Positions 15,787-24,542 of a stretch of DNA of 24,583 nt are shown piece after piece. The DNA is from JAAYTD01 sp964472015 (GTDB lineage Bacteria; Bacteroidota; Ignavibacteria; Kapaibacteriales; UBA2268), in contig CAYYIP010000026.1 of assembly GCA_964472015.1 (NCBI GenBank), positions 1-24,583 on the forward strand, written 5' to 3'. A model generated the notes under the pieces. The model made no database searches. It saw only the letters and a list, made by a program, of their open reading frames with translations, and was not told where the DNA came from. Numbering within the stretch: position 1 is the stretch's first letter; the number at the start of each line of letters is the position of its first letter. The translations under genes and the position numbers were made by a program.

Positions 15787-18700
15787 TTATCTTTCAATAA
15801 TTAATTTTTTTATTAATGTTTTATCGTCTACTTTAATAACAATATTGTAAATTCCAGTAAATAGTTCTGATGTATCAAATTTATAACTAAATTGTCCTGC
15901 AACAATATTACCTTTATATATTTGTTTTATATATCTACCTGATAGGTCATTAATTGTAATATTAATATCTTTTGCCGGTAATAATAAGTTTCCTGATATT
16001 GTACAACTATTATTCGTTGGGTTAGGATATAATGCCAAATCAGAAATAACAATTTGTGAAATTGATGAACCTTCTAAGAAAACAACGTGGATATCATTAT
16101 CTTTTTTAATATTTTCAAATTTATATTCAGCTAAATTCCCTTTTATTTCAAAGCCATTTATATATATTTTTGCATAATAACCTTGATCTGGAACTATTGT
16201 ATATGTTACAGTATCACCCTGTTCTACAGTTATACTTCCCAAAGGAGTTATTGTTCCATTTTCAGTACAAGATGAATTTAATACAAATGTACGAATAAAT
16301 TCAGCGTGTATTGATTGTTTTCCTTTTACATTATCAAATGTATATGTATTTACTTTTCCTACGCTAAGATGATTATTAATAATAACATCTTTAACTGCAT
16401 ATTTGTTAGCTGGTGTTATTATATATGTTTGTTCTGTTGTTATATCGTCGAAATATTTTCTGCCACTAGGTTCTATTTTTCCGCCGTGACCAGCAGTAGC
16501 ATCTATGTACCAATTAGGTTTGAATTCAATGTATATTGTATGATCTTTGTAAATGTTTTTAAATGTGTATGATGTTGTTGTACTATCTATATCAATAGTA
16601 TCTCCATCAACAATAACATATGCTACAATATTCTCTTCAGTAGGATAGAATGTAAATGTTGTATCCGAACATTTATCGATATAAATATCACCTTGTGGAT
16701 CTATAATGCCTCCGTCCGAACAAGTAGCTTTGATTAGATGATTTATTGGTTTTGTTTTTACATCTATTGTATGATGTATTGTTTTTATATCATTAAATGT
16801 ATAACTTGTAATTGGTCCCATACTTTTCCCGTCAACAATAACATCTGCAACTTCATAACAAGTATCTGCTTTTATAATAAATGTTGTATCCGAACATAAT
16901 CGTCCTAAAACTAATCCACTTGGTTCTATTGTAGCATTTTCGTCACAAGAAGTTTGTATTCTAAATACTCTTGTGAAAGCAGCGTTAATAAAATGATCGC
17001 CCGTTACATTCTTAAATGTATAACTTTTAATTGGTCCCATACTTTTCCCATCAACAACGACATCTTTTATGGCATAACAATTATCAGGAATTATATAGAA
17101 AGTCGTATCAGAACATATTTTGCCTGAAATAATACCATCATTATTTTCTCCATAAGGATAAATCTTTCCGCCATAATCAGCAATTGCATGTATTAAGCTG
17201 TATCCACTTTCTTCGAATGTAGCACGTACACTATGATTTTCAGCTATTCCTACAAATGTATAACTACTAACAGGACCTATGCTAACAGAATCTATTTCCA
17301 CATCAACAAGAATATAACATTTATTAGGAGTGAATTTTATAGTTGTATCTTTACAAGTTTCAATATATATTTTACCGCCTGGGGTTATAGTTCCACTACC
17401 AACAGTCGAGCAAAAAATAGTATGCGTTTTATTAGGTGCTTTTTCAAAAGATACAGATATTGTTATGTCTTCATTTACATTTTCTAATATATAAAATTTT
17501 GGATTCCCAAGTTTTTTATTATTAACAATTACTTCTTTTACTAAATAACATGGGTCGGGATAGAATATTATTTTTTCACCATCACAAGCAGTAGTAATGT
17601 TTTGATGACTTGTTGTACCACCTGAGTCTGCTATAACTGTAAGCGTATATGTAGGTTCAAATATAGCACTAATTGTATGGTCGCTAAATTGATCTGTGAA
17701 TTCATATTCCCCATTTATTCTTGCATCATCATTAAGTACCCCATCAATCCAAACTTCTTTTATTTTATAACATTCATCAGGAATTATACTAAATGTTTTA
17801 TTTCCACACAACGGGATACTATCGCCAGTAGGCTTAATATGTCCGCCACCTACTGCACTTGTACTTACATAAGCTAAAGTATTATTGCTAAATTCTACAT
17901 GTATTTTATGATTGCCTTGCCCAGTAGTAAATTTATGTTCCCCATTTATTCTTGCATCATTATTAGGTTTCCCATCAATCAAAACTTCTTTTATTTTATG
18001 ACATTCATCAGGAACTATTTTAAATATTTTGTCGGTACAAATTAATATCGTATCCAAATTTGTAATTATATTGTCATCGACTAATATTTTACCGCCTTTT
18101 GCATAAGAAGCGATTATTGTATCACTTGAAAATGATTCAAAAATTACTTCTATTGTATGATTAGAATCTATATCGGAGAATGTATAAGAAGTTAATTTGT
18201 TTCCTACACTAACTCCATCAACAATGATATTTTTTATATTATAACATTCGTCAGGTATAATAGTAAATGTTTGTTCGAGACATACAGTAACAATTCCGCT
18301 TGGAATAATAACTCCACCGCCGCTTTTATTAATAGCATTTATAGTATAAGTTTCTTCACCTATATATAAAGGTGAAGCTTGCCACATAAATATAGGGAAT
18401 CCATTATTTTTTGAATAAGAATCTGTTGTCCAACTATTACCTTTTAAAATATTAATAAAATTTGGATTTTGTAAATCTGATCTTGATTTTAGTTCGGTTC
18501 CTGTTGTACTTCCAGAACCAACACCTAATAATGAACTATTACTAGATGTATAGTAACAATTCTCTATGTCTGAAATGTTATCTCTAATACCTACTATTCC
18601 ACCTGCTATATTAGATGTTATCGATCCTACATTATAACAATCTCTTACAATCCCAAATGAGCTTCCTACAATACCACCAGCACAAATTGTTGCATTTTCT

Positions 18701-19302
18701 ATACTTCCTATGTTATAACAACATTCTATTGTTCCTGTATTTATCCCTGAAATACCACCGCAATTTGTACCACTTAATATAACACCTTTATTAAAACATA
18801 AGGTTATGTAACCTTTATTATACCCAGATATACTTCCTACATTTCCAACTCCCGTTATTGTACAATTACAAGTAATACCTAAATTTAATATTGTGCTATT
18901 TGAATCTGTATATCCAAATAAACCTACATTTCCTGTTGTATCTACATTTAGTCCTTCTATAATATATCCACTCCCATCAAAAGTTCCATTAAATCGATTG
19001 GTTTCATTACCTATAGGAGTCCATTTTTGTCTACCTAAATTCATTTTAAATCTAAGTATAATAGTTTTGTCTGTAAAGTTATCATCTCCACGATTTACTA
19101 TAGCAGCTAACCCAGCTAATTGAGATGCAGAATCCAATTCAAAAGTTGTTCTAAGTGCATTATACCAACTTTCTTCTATTGTAATACCATCCCATTCTTC
19201 CATAGAAGCTTGTAATGTATTTTTGCTACAGATAAATAATATGGATAATAAGAATATATAAAATATTCTTTGAAAAAATGTTTTTTTCTGATAAATATTC
19301 AT
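15787..19302 (-). CDS. Secreted T9SS protein with GLUG-like region and ten InlB B-type repeats
   Basis: This 1171-residue protein begins with a signal peptide (about 1-32). Residues 60-260 hold short GLUG-like repeats (GNVGLFG, CGGISGINTG, AGGIVGSSFG, AGGIVG) separated by CYN-type turns, ending in GFPIFMWQ. From about 318 to 1080 come ten tandem repeats of 70-80 residues with the InlB B/divergent InlB pattern: a GG-I-P-G turn, FxIxPDxCY, VxVDG, SYTF, HTIxVxF. Seven successive repeats (1-7) carry a Cys pair spaced exactly C-x11-C; the last three lack it. The C-terminus from YPNPTNNSC through GIYNIVIK to a basic end is a T9SS sorting domain. The likely role is surface adhesion or matrix binding, inferred from the repeat class. 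A strong AAGGAG lies 8 nt before the ATG. The gene is monocistronic, with a promoter block resembling that of recA. Confidence 0.88.
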   Translation of the reverse strand: MNIYQKKTFFQRIFYIFLLSILFICSKNTLQASMEEWDGITIEESWYNALRTTFELDSASQLAGLAAIVNRGDDNFTDKTIILRFKMNLGRQKWTPIGNETNRFNGTFDGSGYIIEGLNVDTTGNVGLFGYTDSNSTILNLGITCNCTITGVGNVGSISGYNKGYITLCFNKGVILSGTNCGGISGINTGTIECCYNIGSIENATICAGGIVGSSFGIVRDCYNVGSITSNIAGGIVGIRDNISDIENCYYTSSNSSLLGVGSGSTTGTELKSRSDLQNPNFINILKGNSWTTDSYSKNNGFPIFMWQASPLYIGEETYTINAINKSGGGVIIPSGIVTVCLEQTFTIIPDECYNIKNIIVDGVSVGNKLTSYTFSDIDSNHTIEVIFESFSSDTIIASYAKGGKILVDDNIITNLDTILICTDKIFKIVPDECHKIKEVLIDGKPNNDARINGEHKFTTGQGNHKIHVEFSNNTLAYVSTSAVGGGHIKPTGDSIPLCGNKTFSIIPDECYKIKEVWIDGVLNDDARINGEYEFTDQFSDHTISAIFEPTYTLTVIADSGGTTSHQNITTACDGEKIIFYPDPCYLVKEVIVNNKKLGNPKFYILENVNEDITISVSFEKAPNKTHTIFCSTVGSGTITPGGKIYIETCKDTTIKFTPNKCYILVDVEIDSVSIGPVSSYTFVGIAENHSVRATFEESGYSLIHAIADYGGKIYPYGENNDGIISGKICSDTTFYIIPDNCYAIKDVVVDGKSMGPIKSYTFKNVTGDHFINAAFTRVFRIQTSCDENATIEPSGLVLGRLCSDTTFIIKADTCYEVADVIVDGKSMGPITSYTFNDIKTIHHTIDVKTKPINHLIKATCSDGGIIDPQGDIYIDKCSDTTFTFYPTEENIVAYVIVDGDTIDIDSTTTSYTFKNIYKDHTIYIEFKPNWYIDATAGHGGKIEPSGRKYFDDITTEQTYIITPANKYAVKDVIINNHLSVGKVNTYTFDNVKGKQSIHAEFIRTFVLNSSCTENGTITPLGSITVEQGDTVTYTIVPDQGYYAKIYINGFEIKGNLAEYKFENIKKDNDIHVVFLEGSSISQIVISDLALYPNPTNNSCTISGNLLLPAKDINITINDLSGRYIKQIYKGNIVAGQFSYKFDTSELFTGIYNIVIKVDDKTLIKKLIIER
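16794..17065 (-). repeat. Near-identical DNA within repeats 6 and 7 of the secreted protein
   Basis: The 53 nt at 16794-16846 and 17013-17065 differ at about four positions, with an offset of 219 nt (73 codons). They encode the VDGKSMGPI-type stretch, which points to recent duplication or gene conversion between neighbouring repeats. Confidence 0.8.
17710..18014 (-). repeat. Near-identical DNA within repeats 2 and 3 of the secreted protein
   Basis: The 74 nt at 17710-17783 and 17941-18014 differ at about six positions, with an offset of 231 nt (77 codons). They encode the PDECxKIKE...NDARING stretch, which is absent from the other repeats. Confidence 0.8.
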
Positions 19303-19407
19303 TTTGTATTCTCCTTTAAAATATTTTTTATTTTCTATATTTTTATATTAGCTATGTTTATATAAAATTAGAGTAATTATTATTATACTAAATTAATATA
19401 TTTACGT

Positions 19408-19444
19408 TTGTATATAAGTATACATAATATACAAATATACAAAA
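19408..19444 (-). promoter_or_regulatory. Promoter/operator-like block of the large secreted gene, shared with recA
   Basis: TTGTATATAA, 9 variable bases, then ATATACAAATATACAAAA. The same left 10 and right 18 bases occur upstream of recA (9969-10004) with 8 bases between. On the minus strand it contains TATATTTG (19439-19432), about 130 nt before the ATG, next to an imperfect palindrome. No TTTG is seen at -33 spacing. Confidence 0.45.
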
Positions 19445-19599
19445 TTTTATTAAAAATTAAAATAAAAAATATATATTATTTTATAACTATATATCTTACC
19501 TAATAAATATAAAAAACTTTTTTATTTATTTTTAAACTCTTATAATTTATATGTTTATATAGATAATAGAATTTTTTAGAGTTTTTGAATTTTAAAGCA

Positions 19600-19635
19600 A
19601 AATGTACAATATTTTTATTTTAATATTGTACATTT
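19600..19635. repeat. 14-bp perfect hairpin, possible terminator of the fusion gene
   Basis: AAATGTACAATATT (19600-19613) is mirrored at 19622-19635 around an 8-nt loop. It lies about 95 nt past the stop of the minus-strand gene ending at 19731. The sequence after it on that strand (TTGCTTTAAAA) is only weakly T-rich, so a terminator is possible but not clear. Confidence 0.6.
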
Positions 19636-19730
19636 GTTATTATATATCATTTAATTTCTTTATTATTAAATAACCTAATTTATTGTTTTATTTTTACTAT
19701 AATAAAAATTAAGAATTTTATTTTATATTC

Positions 19731-22073
19731 CTATATTTTGAAGCCATATTTTTCTGCTATATTAAACATATCTTTTGCTTTTTTTGTTAGATTTGCTTTT
19801 TGATAACATAACCCTATACCATAATAAGCTATAGCAATATTATTATTTATTGATAAAATAAATGTATAAGTTTCTAAAGCCTTTGTATATTTTTGCATTA
19901 GAAAATATATATTTGCTTTTTGTATTAGACAATCAATATAATTAATTGAAATAGTAGAAATATAATTTTTATCTTCTATATTTTTAATCAGTATTGATAT
20001 ATAATTTAATGCTTTTTCATATTTTTTTTCTATTTTCATTAACATCATTTTTATCCACAAAACATCTAAATTGTTTTGTTGTAAATTATCTATATCGTCT
20101 ATGTATTTTTTTACTAATTTAAAGTCATTTTCTCTAATAGCTATTTGAGCTAAACGATTAATGCAATGAATTTTTAATTTAATTATTAAATTATTTTTTA
20201 ATACATTATCATATAATATTTTAGCTTGTTTTATATCTTTTGAATTATACAATATCTCTGCTTGTCCAAGTTGTATGCAAATATCATCTGTATTTTCAAT
20301 GTTAATTTGCTTGTTTTCAGTATTTTGAGTATTTTCTGTTGTATTGTTTTCTAACAAATTATTAATTAAATAGAAAAATTGTTCTTTTGCCTTATCTAAT
20401 GTTAAATTTTGTCTTATATAAGCAGAATTTATTATTCCTTTTGAAAAAAGAATTTCTGAATTATCATAAATACTATTTAATATATTTGATAATTTATTAA
20501 TATCATTGTCGCTTAATATATTTGTTGAGATTATTCCATATTTTAAAATATTTTTATCCATTATAATATCATCAATATTATCAATTGTTATTAAAGGTAA
20601 TCCACAGGCCATAGCGTCTATTGTATAAGGGGAGTAATTATTTTTTTTAGGGCATATTAATACATTGCAAGTACGATATAAATTTTCTTCTATAATTTCA
20701 TTACTATCAAAATAAATTATATCAGGACTATTTTTATTTTCTTTTAGTTCTAATATTTTATTTATTATTTGTTCTGTTTTGTTATCTTGTGCTTCTATTG
20801 ATTTTATTACTAAGCAAACGTTATCTTGTTTATTAAAAGTTTTTATATAAGATTGTAATAGTATATCCAATCCGCTATTAATAGTTGGTTCACCTATAAA
20901 TAAAAATTTAAGTTTTTTACTATTGTTTAAATTATATGAATTTCCATTTGGATTAAATTTTATATGATTTATACCAATAGGAATATATTTTATTTTTTCT
21001 TCCTCTATCCCTATTTTTAAAAGATTATTTTTTGTAAAATTAGAATTTATCCAAATTTCATCTGCTTTATTTAAAGTTTTTTCTTTTTCTATATCAGGAT
21101 TAAAGCTATTATTATAGCAATAATTAGCTATCCATTTTATTCCTTCAACATTATGATATTTATTTTGATAATTAATCCAAATACAAGGTGTATTGTCATC
21201 TTCATTATATAAATTATTCTTGAAACGAATATTATTTTCTTTTAATAATTTAAATTCATAATTATTATAATCTATTTTTGGAATATCAGATAATATTATT
21301 GTATTTATGTTCTTGTTTTTTATAAATTCTAAACAAATTTCTCTATTAATTTTTGATAAAGAATTATTTCCAAATAAATTTCCCTCATATATAATATTAA
21401 TTTTTTTCGGTATAGTTTTAATATTATCATTAATAGAAATTTGAACGTTAGAAACATGATATATATTTTTTGGTAATTCGGTTTCATTTTTTTCTAATTT
21501 AACACTTTCATTATCAGTTGTTTTTATAGCTTTTACAATCATATTTAAGTTAATAAACCCTTGTGTTTGCGGTAGATCCACTTCCTTTAACTCTATTACT
21601 TGTAATCCCGCTTTTTTAAGATGTTGTTTTATTGAATTATCATCAAAAGCAATATGATTATAATCCATTTCAGTTTTTTGAGAACCAAAAATCATATAAG
21701 AAGCAATATCAGCATTCCATATATTATTTAAATAAGCTTTTGTTTGTAATTTTAATGACGGACAACGAATTATTAATAACCCTTTTGGTTTTAATGTTCT
21801 TGCCCATTCTATAAAAATATTATCTATTTCTCTATGTGAAAAATGTTCAATTATATCACTTGCTAATATCAAATCTACTGTATTATCTTGAAATGGCAAT
21901 TTGCGAACATCAATATTTAAAACATTAGGGTGAAATATGTTTATATCAATGTTTACAAAATTTTCTCGTATATCGGTCCCACATCCTAAATTTAAATATA
22001 AAGGATTGGGTAAATCAGATAATAATTTTTTATTTTTAATAGTTTCATTTTTATCTAATGTTGAATTATTCAT
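19731..22073 (-). CDS. Methyltransferase-glycosyltransferase-TPR fusion protein
   Basis: This 780-residue protein has three parts. Residues 25-185 are a class I AdoMet-dependent methyltransferase: LNLGCG (27-32, motif I), IDIN (42-45, acidic ribose-binding), LPFQDNTVDLILASDIIEHF (59-78) and a late-strand GLLIIRCPS. Residues about 225-575 are a GT-B glycosyltransferase resembling the GT4/GT1 group: ADEIWINSNFTKNNLLKIGI (337-356), IPIGINHIKFNP (365-376), KFLFIGEP (389-396), CNVLICPKKNNYSPYTIDAMACGLPLI (469-495). The usual EAMACG glutamate is Asp486 and its upstream partner Glu is missing, so the E-x7-E motif is altered. Residues about 596-780 are TPR-like helical pairs. The sequence is very rich in Asn, Lys and Ile. 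Probable role: building or modifying a surface glycan or glycoprotein (inference). No signal peptide, so it is cytoplasmic. It is divergent from hutI. Confidence 0.85.
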   Translation of the reverse strand: MNNSTLDKNETIKNKKLLSDLPNPLYLNLGCGTDIRENFVNIDINIFHPNVLNIDVRKLPFQDNTVDLILASDIIEHFSHREIDNIFIEWARTLKPKGLLIIRCPSLKLQTKAYLNNIWNADIASYMIFGSQKTEMDYNHIAFDDNSIKQHLKKAGLQVIELKEVDLPQTQGFINLNMIVKAIKTTDNESVKLEKNETELPKNIYHVSNVQISINDNIKTIPKKINIIYEGNLFGNNSLSKINREICLEFIKNKNINTIILSDIPKIDYNNYEFKLLKENNIRFKNNLYNEDDNTPCIWINYQNKYHNVEGIKWIANYCYNNSFNPDIEKEKTLNKADEIWINSNFTKNNLLKIGIEEEKIKYIPIGINHIKFNPNGNSYNLNNSKKLKFLFIGEPTINSGLDILLQSYIKTFNKQDNVCLVIKSIEAQDNKTEQIINKILELKENKNSPDIIYFDSNEIIEENLYRTCNVLICPKKNNYSPYTIDAMACGLPLITIDNIDDIIMDKNILKYGIISTNILSDNDINKLSNILNSIYDNSEILFSKGIINSAYIRQNLTLDKAKEQFFYLINNLLENNTTENTQNTENKQINIENTDDICIQLGQAEILYNSKDIKQAKILYDNVLKNNLIIKLKIHCINRLAQIAIRENDFKLVKKYIDDIDNLQQNNLDVLWIKMMLMKIEKKYEKALNYISILIKNIEDKNYISTISINYIDCLIQKANIYFLMQKYTKALETYTFILSINNNIAIAYYGIGLCYQKANLTKKAKDMFNIAEKYGFKI

Positions 22074-22122
22074 ATAAAAATCAAAAACTTATACTTATGA
22101 AAATATATATGTAAATTAAATA

Positions 22123-22130
22123 CAAATATA
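22123..22130 (-). promoter_or_regulatory. TAnnTTTG box upstream of the fusion glycosyltransferase
   Basis: TATATTTG on the minus strand, 50 nt before the ATG and followed by TAT as in the recA box. No TTTG at the expected -33 distance. Confidence 0.35.
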
Positions 22131-22237
22131 ATGAAATTTGTATTATTTATAATTTTAATAAATGAAAATATTTTAGTATTTTGCAATTTATATTTTACTT
22201 AAAATTTATAATCTATTTTTATGGAGTATATGATATA

Positions 22238-23509
22238 ATGATAACATATATAAAGAACATAAGTTCGCTTTGCACTTTAAGTAAAGGAAATTTATTTTTT
22301 AGGCGTGGTAAAGAGATGCAGGATATAGATGAAATACAAAATGGTGCTTTAATTTTTGAAAAAGAAATACTTTTTGTAGGAACAACTAATGATGCAGAAA
22401 ATTATATAAGAGATAATAATATAAAAGATATTAAAATTATAGATGCAAGAGGTAAGACTATAGTCCCCGGTTTTTGTGATTCTCATACACATATAGTTTT
22501 TGCAGGAAATAGATCAGAGGAATTTGCAAGGCGTTTAAGAGGTGCTACCTATAAAGAAATAGCAGAAGAAGGAGGAGGAATTCTTACGACCATGAAATCT
22601 ACTCGTAATGCTAGTTTAGATGAATTAGTATCTTATGGGAAAAAACTCGCAATATCTGCTATGAAATATGGTACTACATCTATAGAGATAAAAAGTGGAT
22701 ATTCCTTAACAGTTGAAGGCGAACTAAAACAATTACGTGCTATAAAAAAGTTAAAAGAAATTTTACCTTTGAATATAAAAAGTACTTTTATGGGAGCTCA
22801 TGATTTCCCGCCTGAATATAAAAATAAAAGAGAGAAATATATAGATTTGATTATTAATGAAATGATACCTGCTGTTGCGTCTGAAAATTTAGCAGATTAT
22901 TGTGATGCTTTTATTGATGAAGGTTATTATACTTTAGACGAAGCAAAAAAAATTTTTGAACAGGCAAAAAAATATAATATAAAAATTCGCACTCATTCTG
23001 ATGAGATGGCAAATGTAGAAGCAGCAGGTTTTTCGGCTGATATAGGTGCGGTTTCTGCTGATCATTTATTATTTATTTCTGATAAAAGTATTTCTAAAAT
23101 TGCTAAAACTGAAACAGTAGCAACTATAATGCCTACAACTGCTTATTTTATTAGAATGCCCTACGCGCCTGCACGGAAAATAATAGATGCAGGATGTATT
23201 ACTGCGTTAGCAAGTGATTGTAATCCAGGTTCTTCTTTTACAGAAAATATGCAACTTGTTTTATCGCTGTCTGTTATAAATATGAAAATGACTGCAGAAG
23301 AAGCTTTAACTGCTGCTACTTTGAATGGTGCAAAAGCAATGGATATATCAAATATTACAGGAAGTTTAGTAAAAGGTAAACAAGCAGATTTTATTATTGC
23401 AGAAGTAGAACGTTATACTGATTTATTTTATCATTTTGGGATAAATAATGTAAAAGAAGTATGGATAAAAGGAAAACTTGTTTTAAAAAATGATTTTGAA
23501 GTATATTAA
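22238..23509 (+). CDS. hutI: Imidazolonepropionase
   Basis: HutI hydrolyses 4-imidazolone-5-propionate to N-formimino-glutamate in histidine breakdown. It is a metal-dependent amidohydrolase. I start it at the ATG at 22238, not at the in-frame ATG at 22181: GGAG lies 11 nt before 22238, and the 19 extra residues would be a hydrophobic, family-foreign extension. This gives 423 residues. Metal ligands are His83 and His85 (DSHTHIVFAG), His188 (MGAHDFPP), His253 (RTHSDE) and Asp327 (ASDCNPGS). GGGI (112-115) and SGYSL (153-157) are family segments. No hutH, hutU or formiminotransferase gene is present, so it is a detached hut gene. obgE follows after 19 nt and is probably cotranscribed. Confidence 0.95.
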   Translation: MITYIKNISSLCTLSKGNLFFRRGKEMQDIDEIQNGALIFEKEILFVGTTNDAENYIRDNNIKDIKIIDARGKTIVPGFCDSHTHIVFAGNRSEEFARRLRGATYKEIAEEGGGILTTMKSTRNASLDELVSYGKKLAISAMKYGTTSIEIKSGYSLTVEGELKQLRAIKKLKEILPLNIKSTFMGAHDFPPEYKNKREKYIDLIINEMIPAVASENLADYCDAFIDEGYYTLDEAKKIFEQAKKYNIKIRTHSDEMANVEAAGFSADIGAVSADHLLFISDKSISKIAKTETVATIMPTTAYFIRMPYAPARKIIDAGCITALASDCNPGSSFTENMQLVLSLSVINMKMTAEEALTAATLNGAKAMDISNITGSLVKGKQADFIIAEVERYTDLFYHFGINNVKEVWIKGKLVLKNDFEVY

Positions 23510-23528
23510 GAATAAATAAAAAAATAAA

Positions 23529-24542
23529 ATGAAATTTGTAGATAAAGTAACTATATTTATTAGTGCTGGTAATGGTGGGAATGGACATTTAAGTTTTAGA
23601 CGTGAAAAATATGTGCCTAAAGGTGGACCTGATGGTGGTAATGGTGGCAGAGGTGGTGATATTATTTTTATATCTGATAGTCATTTGACTACTTTATTAG
23701 ATTTTCATTATACTAGTAAATATATTGCAGAAGATGGTCAACCAGGTGGTAAAAATCGAATGTTTGGGAGAGATGGGAAAGATTTTATTATTCATGTTCC
23801 TAAAGGAACAATAATTTATAATGCTGATACGGATACACAATTATCTGATTTATCTGAAGATAGACAAATATTTGTTGCAGCAAAAGGTGGGAATGGTGGT
23901 TTTGGAAATGCTATGTTTGCTTCCGCAACAAATCAAACTCCTAGATTTGCTAATCCAGGATTACCAGGTGAAAAGTTGAACGTTACTTTAGAGTTAAAAC
24001 TAATTGCAGATATAGGAATAGTTGGCTTTCCAAACGTAGGTAAATCTACTTTAATCTCGGTAATATCAGCTGCTAAACCCAAAATTGCCGATTATCCTTT
24101 TACTACTTTAGTTCCTAATCTTGGCATTGTAAAAATTGCAGATAATAAAAATTATACAGTTGCTGATATCCCTGGATTAATTGAAGGAGCAAGTGAGGGA
24201 AAAGGTCTTGGCCTTCAATTTTTGAGACATATCGAAAGAACAAAAATTTTACTTTTTATGATAGATAGTCTTAGTTATGATCCCGTAAATGATTATAAAA
24301 TACTAAAAGATGAATTAAAGAAATATAATCCGTCTTTATTAAATAAAAAACGTGTTATTTGTTTTAGTAGGGTTGATGCTATTACGGAAGAAATAGAAGG
24401 GAATATAAAAAAATGTAATTTTGAAGATAAAAATGTTCCTGTTTATTTTATTTCTTCTATTAGTGGACAAGGAATTGAAGAATTAAAATTTATATTATGG
24501 AATTTTATAAAAGAAGATAATATTTATAATAATATAATATAA
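23529..24542 (+). CDS. obgE: Obg-family GTPase
   Basis: ObgE (CgtA) is a ribosome-associated GTPase acting in large-subunit assembly and stress control. The 337 residues comprise the Gly-rich Obg domain (1-158, with GNGGNGH, GGPDGGNGGRGGD and GGNGGFGN) and the G domain: G1 GFPNVGKST (166-174), a PFTTLVPNLG switch (190-199), G3 DIPGLIEGAS (213-222), G5 SSISGQG (309-315). G4 reads FSRVD (279-283), where most Obg proteins have N/T/S-K-x-D; Lys is replaced by Arg281. No C-terminal OCT domain follows, as is common. The last codons and the stop lie inside a (AATAT)n tract that runs to the end of the window. There is no Shine-Dalgarno; it follows hutI by 19 nt. Confidence 0.96.
   Translation: MKFVDKVTIFISAGNGGNGHLSFRREKYVPKGGPDGGNGGRGGDIIFISDSHLTTLLDFHYTSKYIAEDGQPGGKNRMFGRDGKDFIIHVPKGTIIYNADTDTQLSDLSEDRQIFVAAKGGNGGFGNAMFASATNQTPRFANPGLPGEKLNVTLELKLIADIGIVGFPNVGKSTLISVISAAKPKIADYPFTTLVPNLGIVKIADNKNYTVADIPGLIEGASEGKGLGLQFLRHIERTKILLFMIDSLSYDPVNDYKILKDELKKYNPSLLNKKRVICFSRVDAITEEIEGNIKKCNFEDKNVPVYFISSISGQGIEELKFILWNFIKEDNIYNNII

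Larger units (their letters stand above)
19303..19730. other. AT-rich spacer between the secreted repeat protein and the fusion glycosyltransferase
   Basis: Both flanking genes are on the minus strand. The spacer holds the promoter-like block at 19408-19444 and the hairpin at 19600-19635. I see no gene or other structure in the rest. Confidence 0.6.

Noticed and set aside
16315..17877. Several plus-strand frames of 66-85 codons opposite the secreted repeat protein
   Set aside because: They are antisense shadows of the repeated coding sequence, rich in Tyr, Ile and Cys, with no start signals.
16500..18350. The tandem pattern in this region as a CRISPR or non-coding repeat array
   Set aside because: The units are 70-80 codons, diverged, and in frame within one open reading frame; they are protein repeats.
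22181..22237. Earlier in-frame ATG for hutI adding 19 residues
   Set aside because: The extension is hydrophobic and not part of the family; GGAG sits correctly before the later ATG at 22238.
23394..23588. Minus-strand 64-codon frame across the hutI/obgE junction
   Set aside because: It is antisense to two confident genes and has low-complexity Leu/Ile/Phe-rich sequence.
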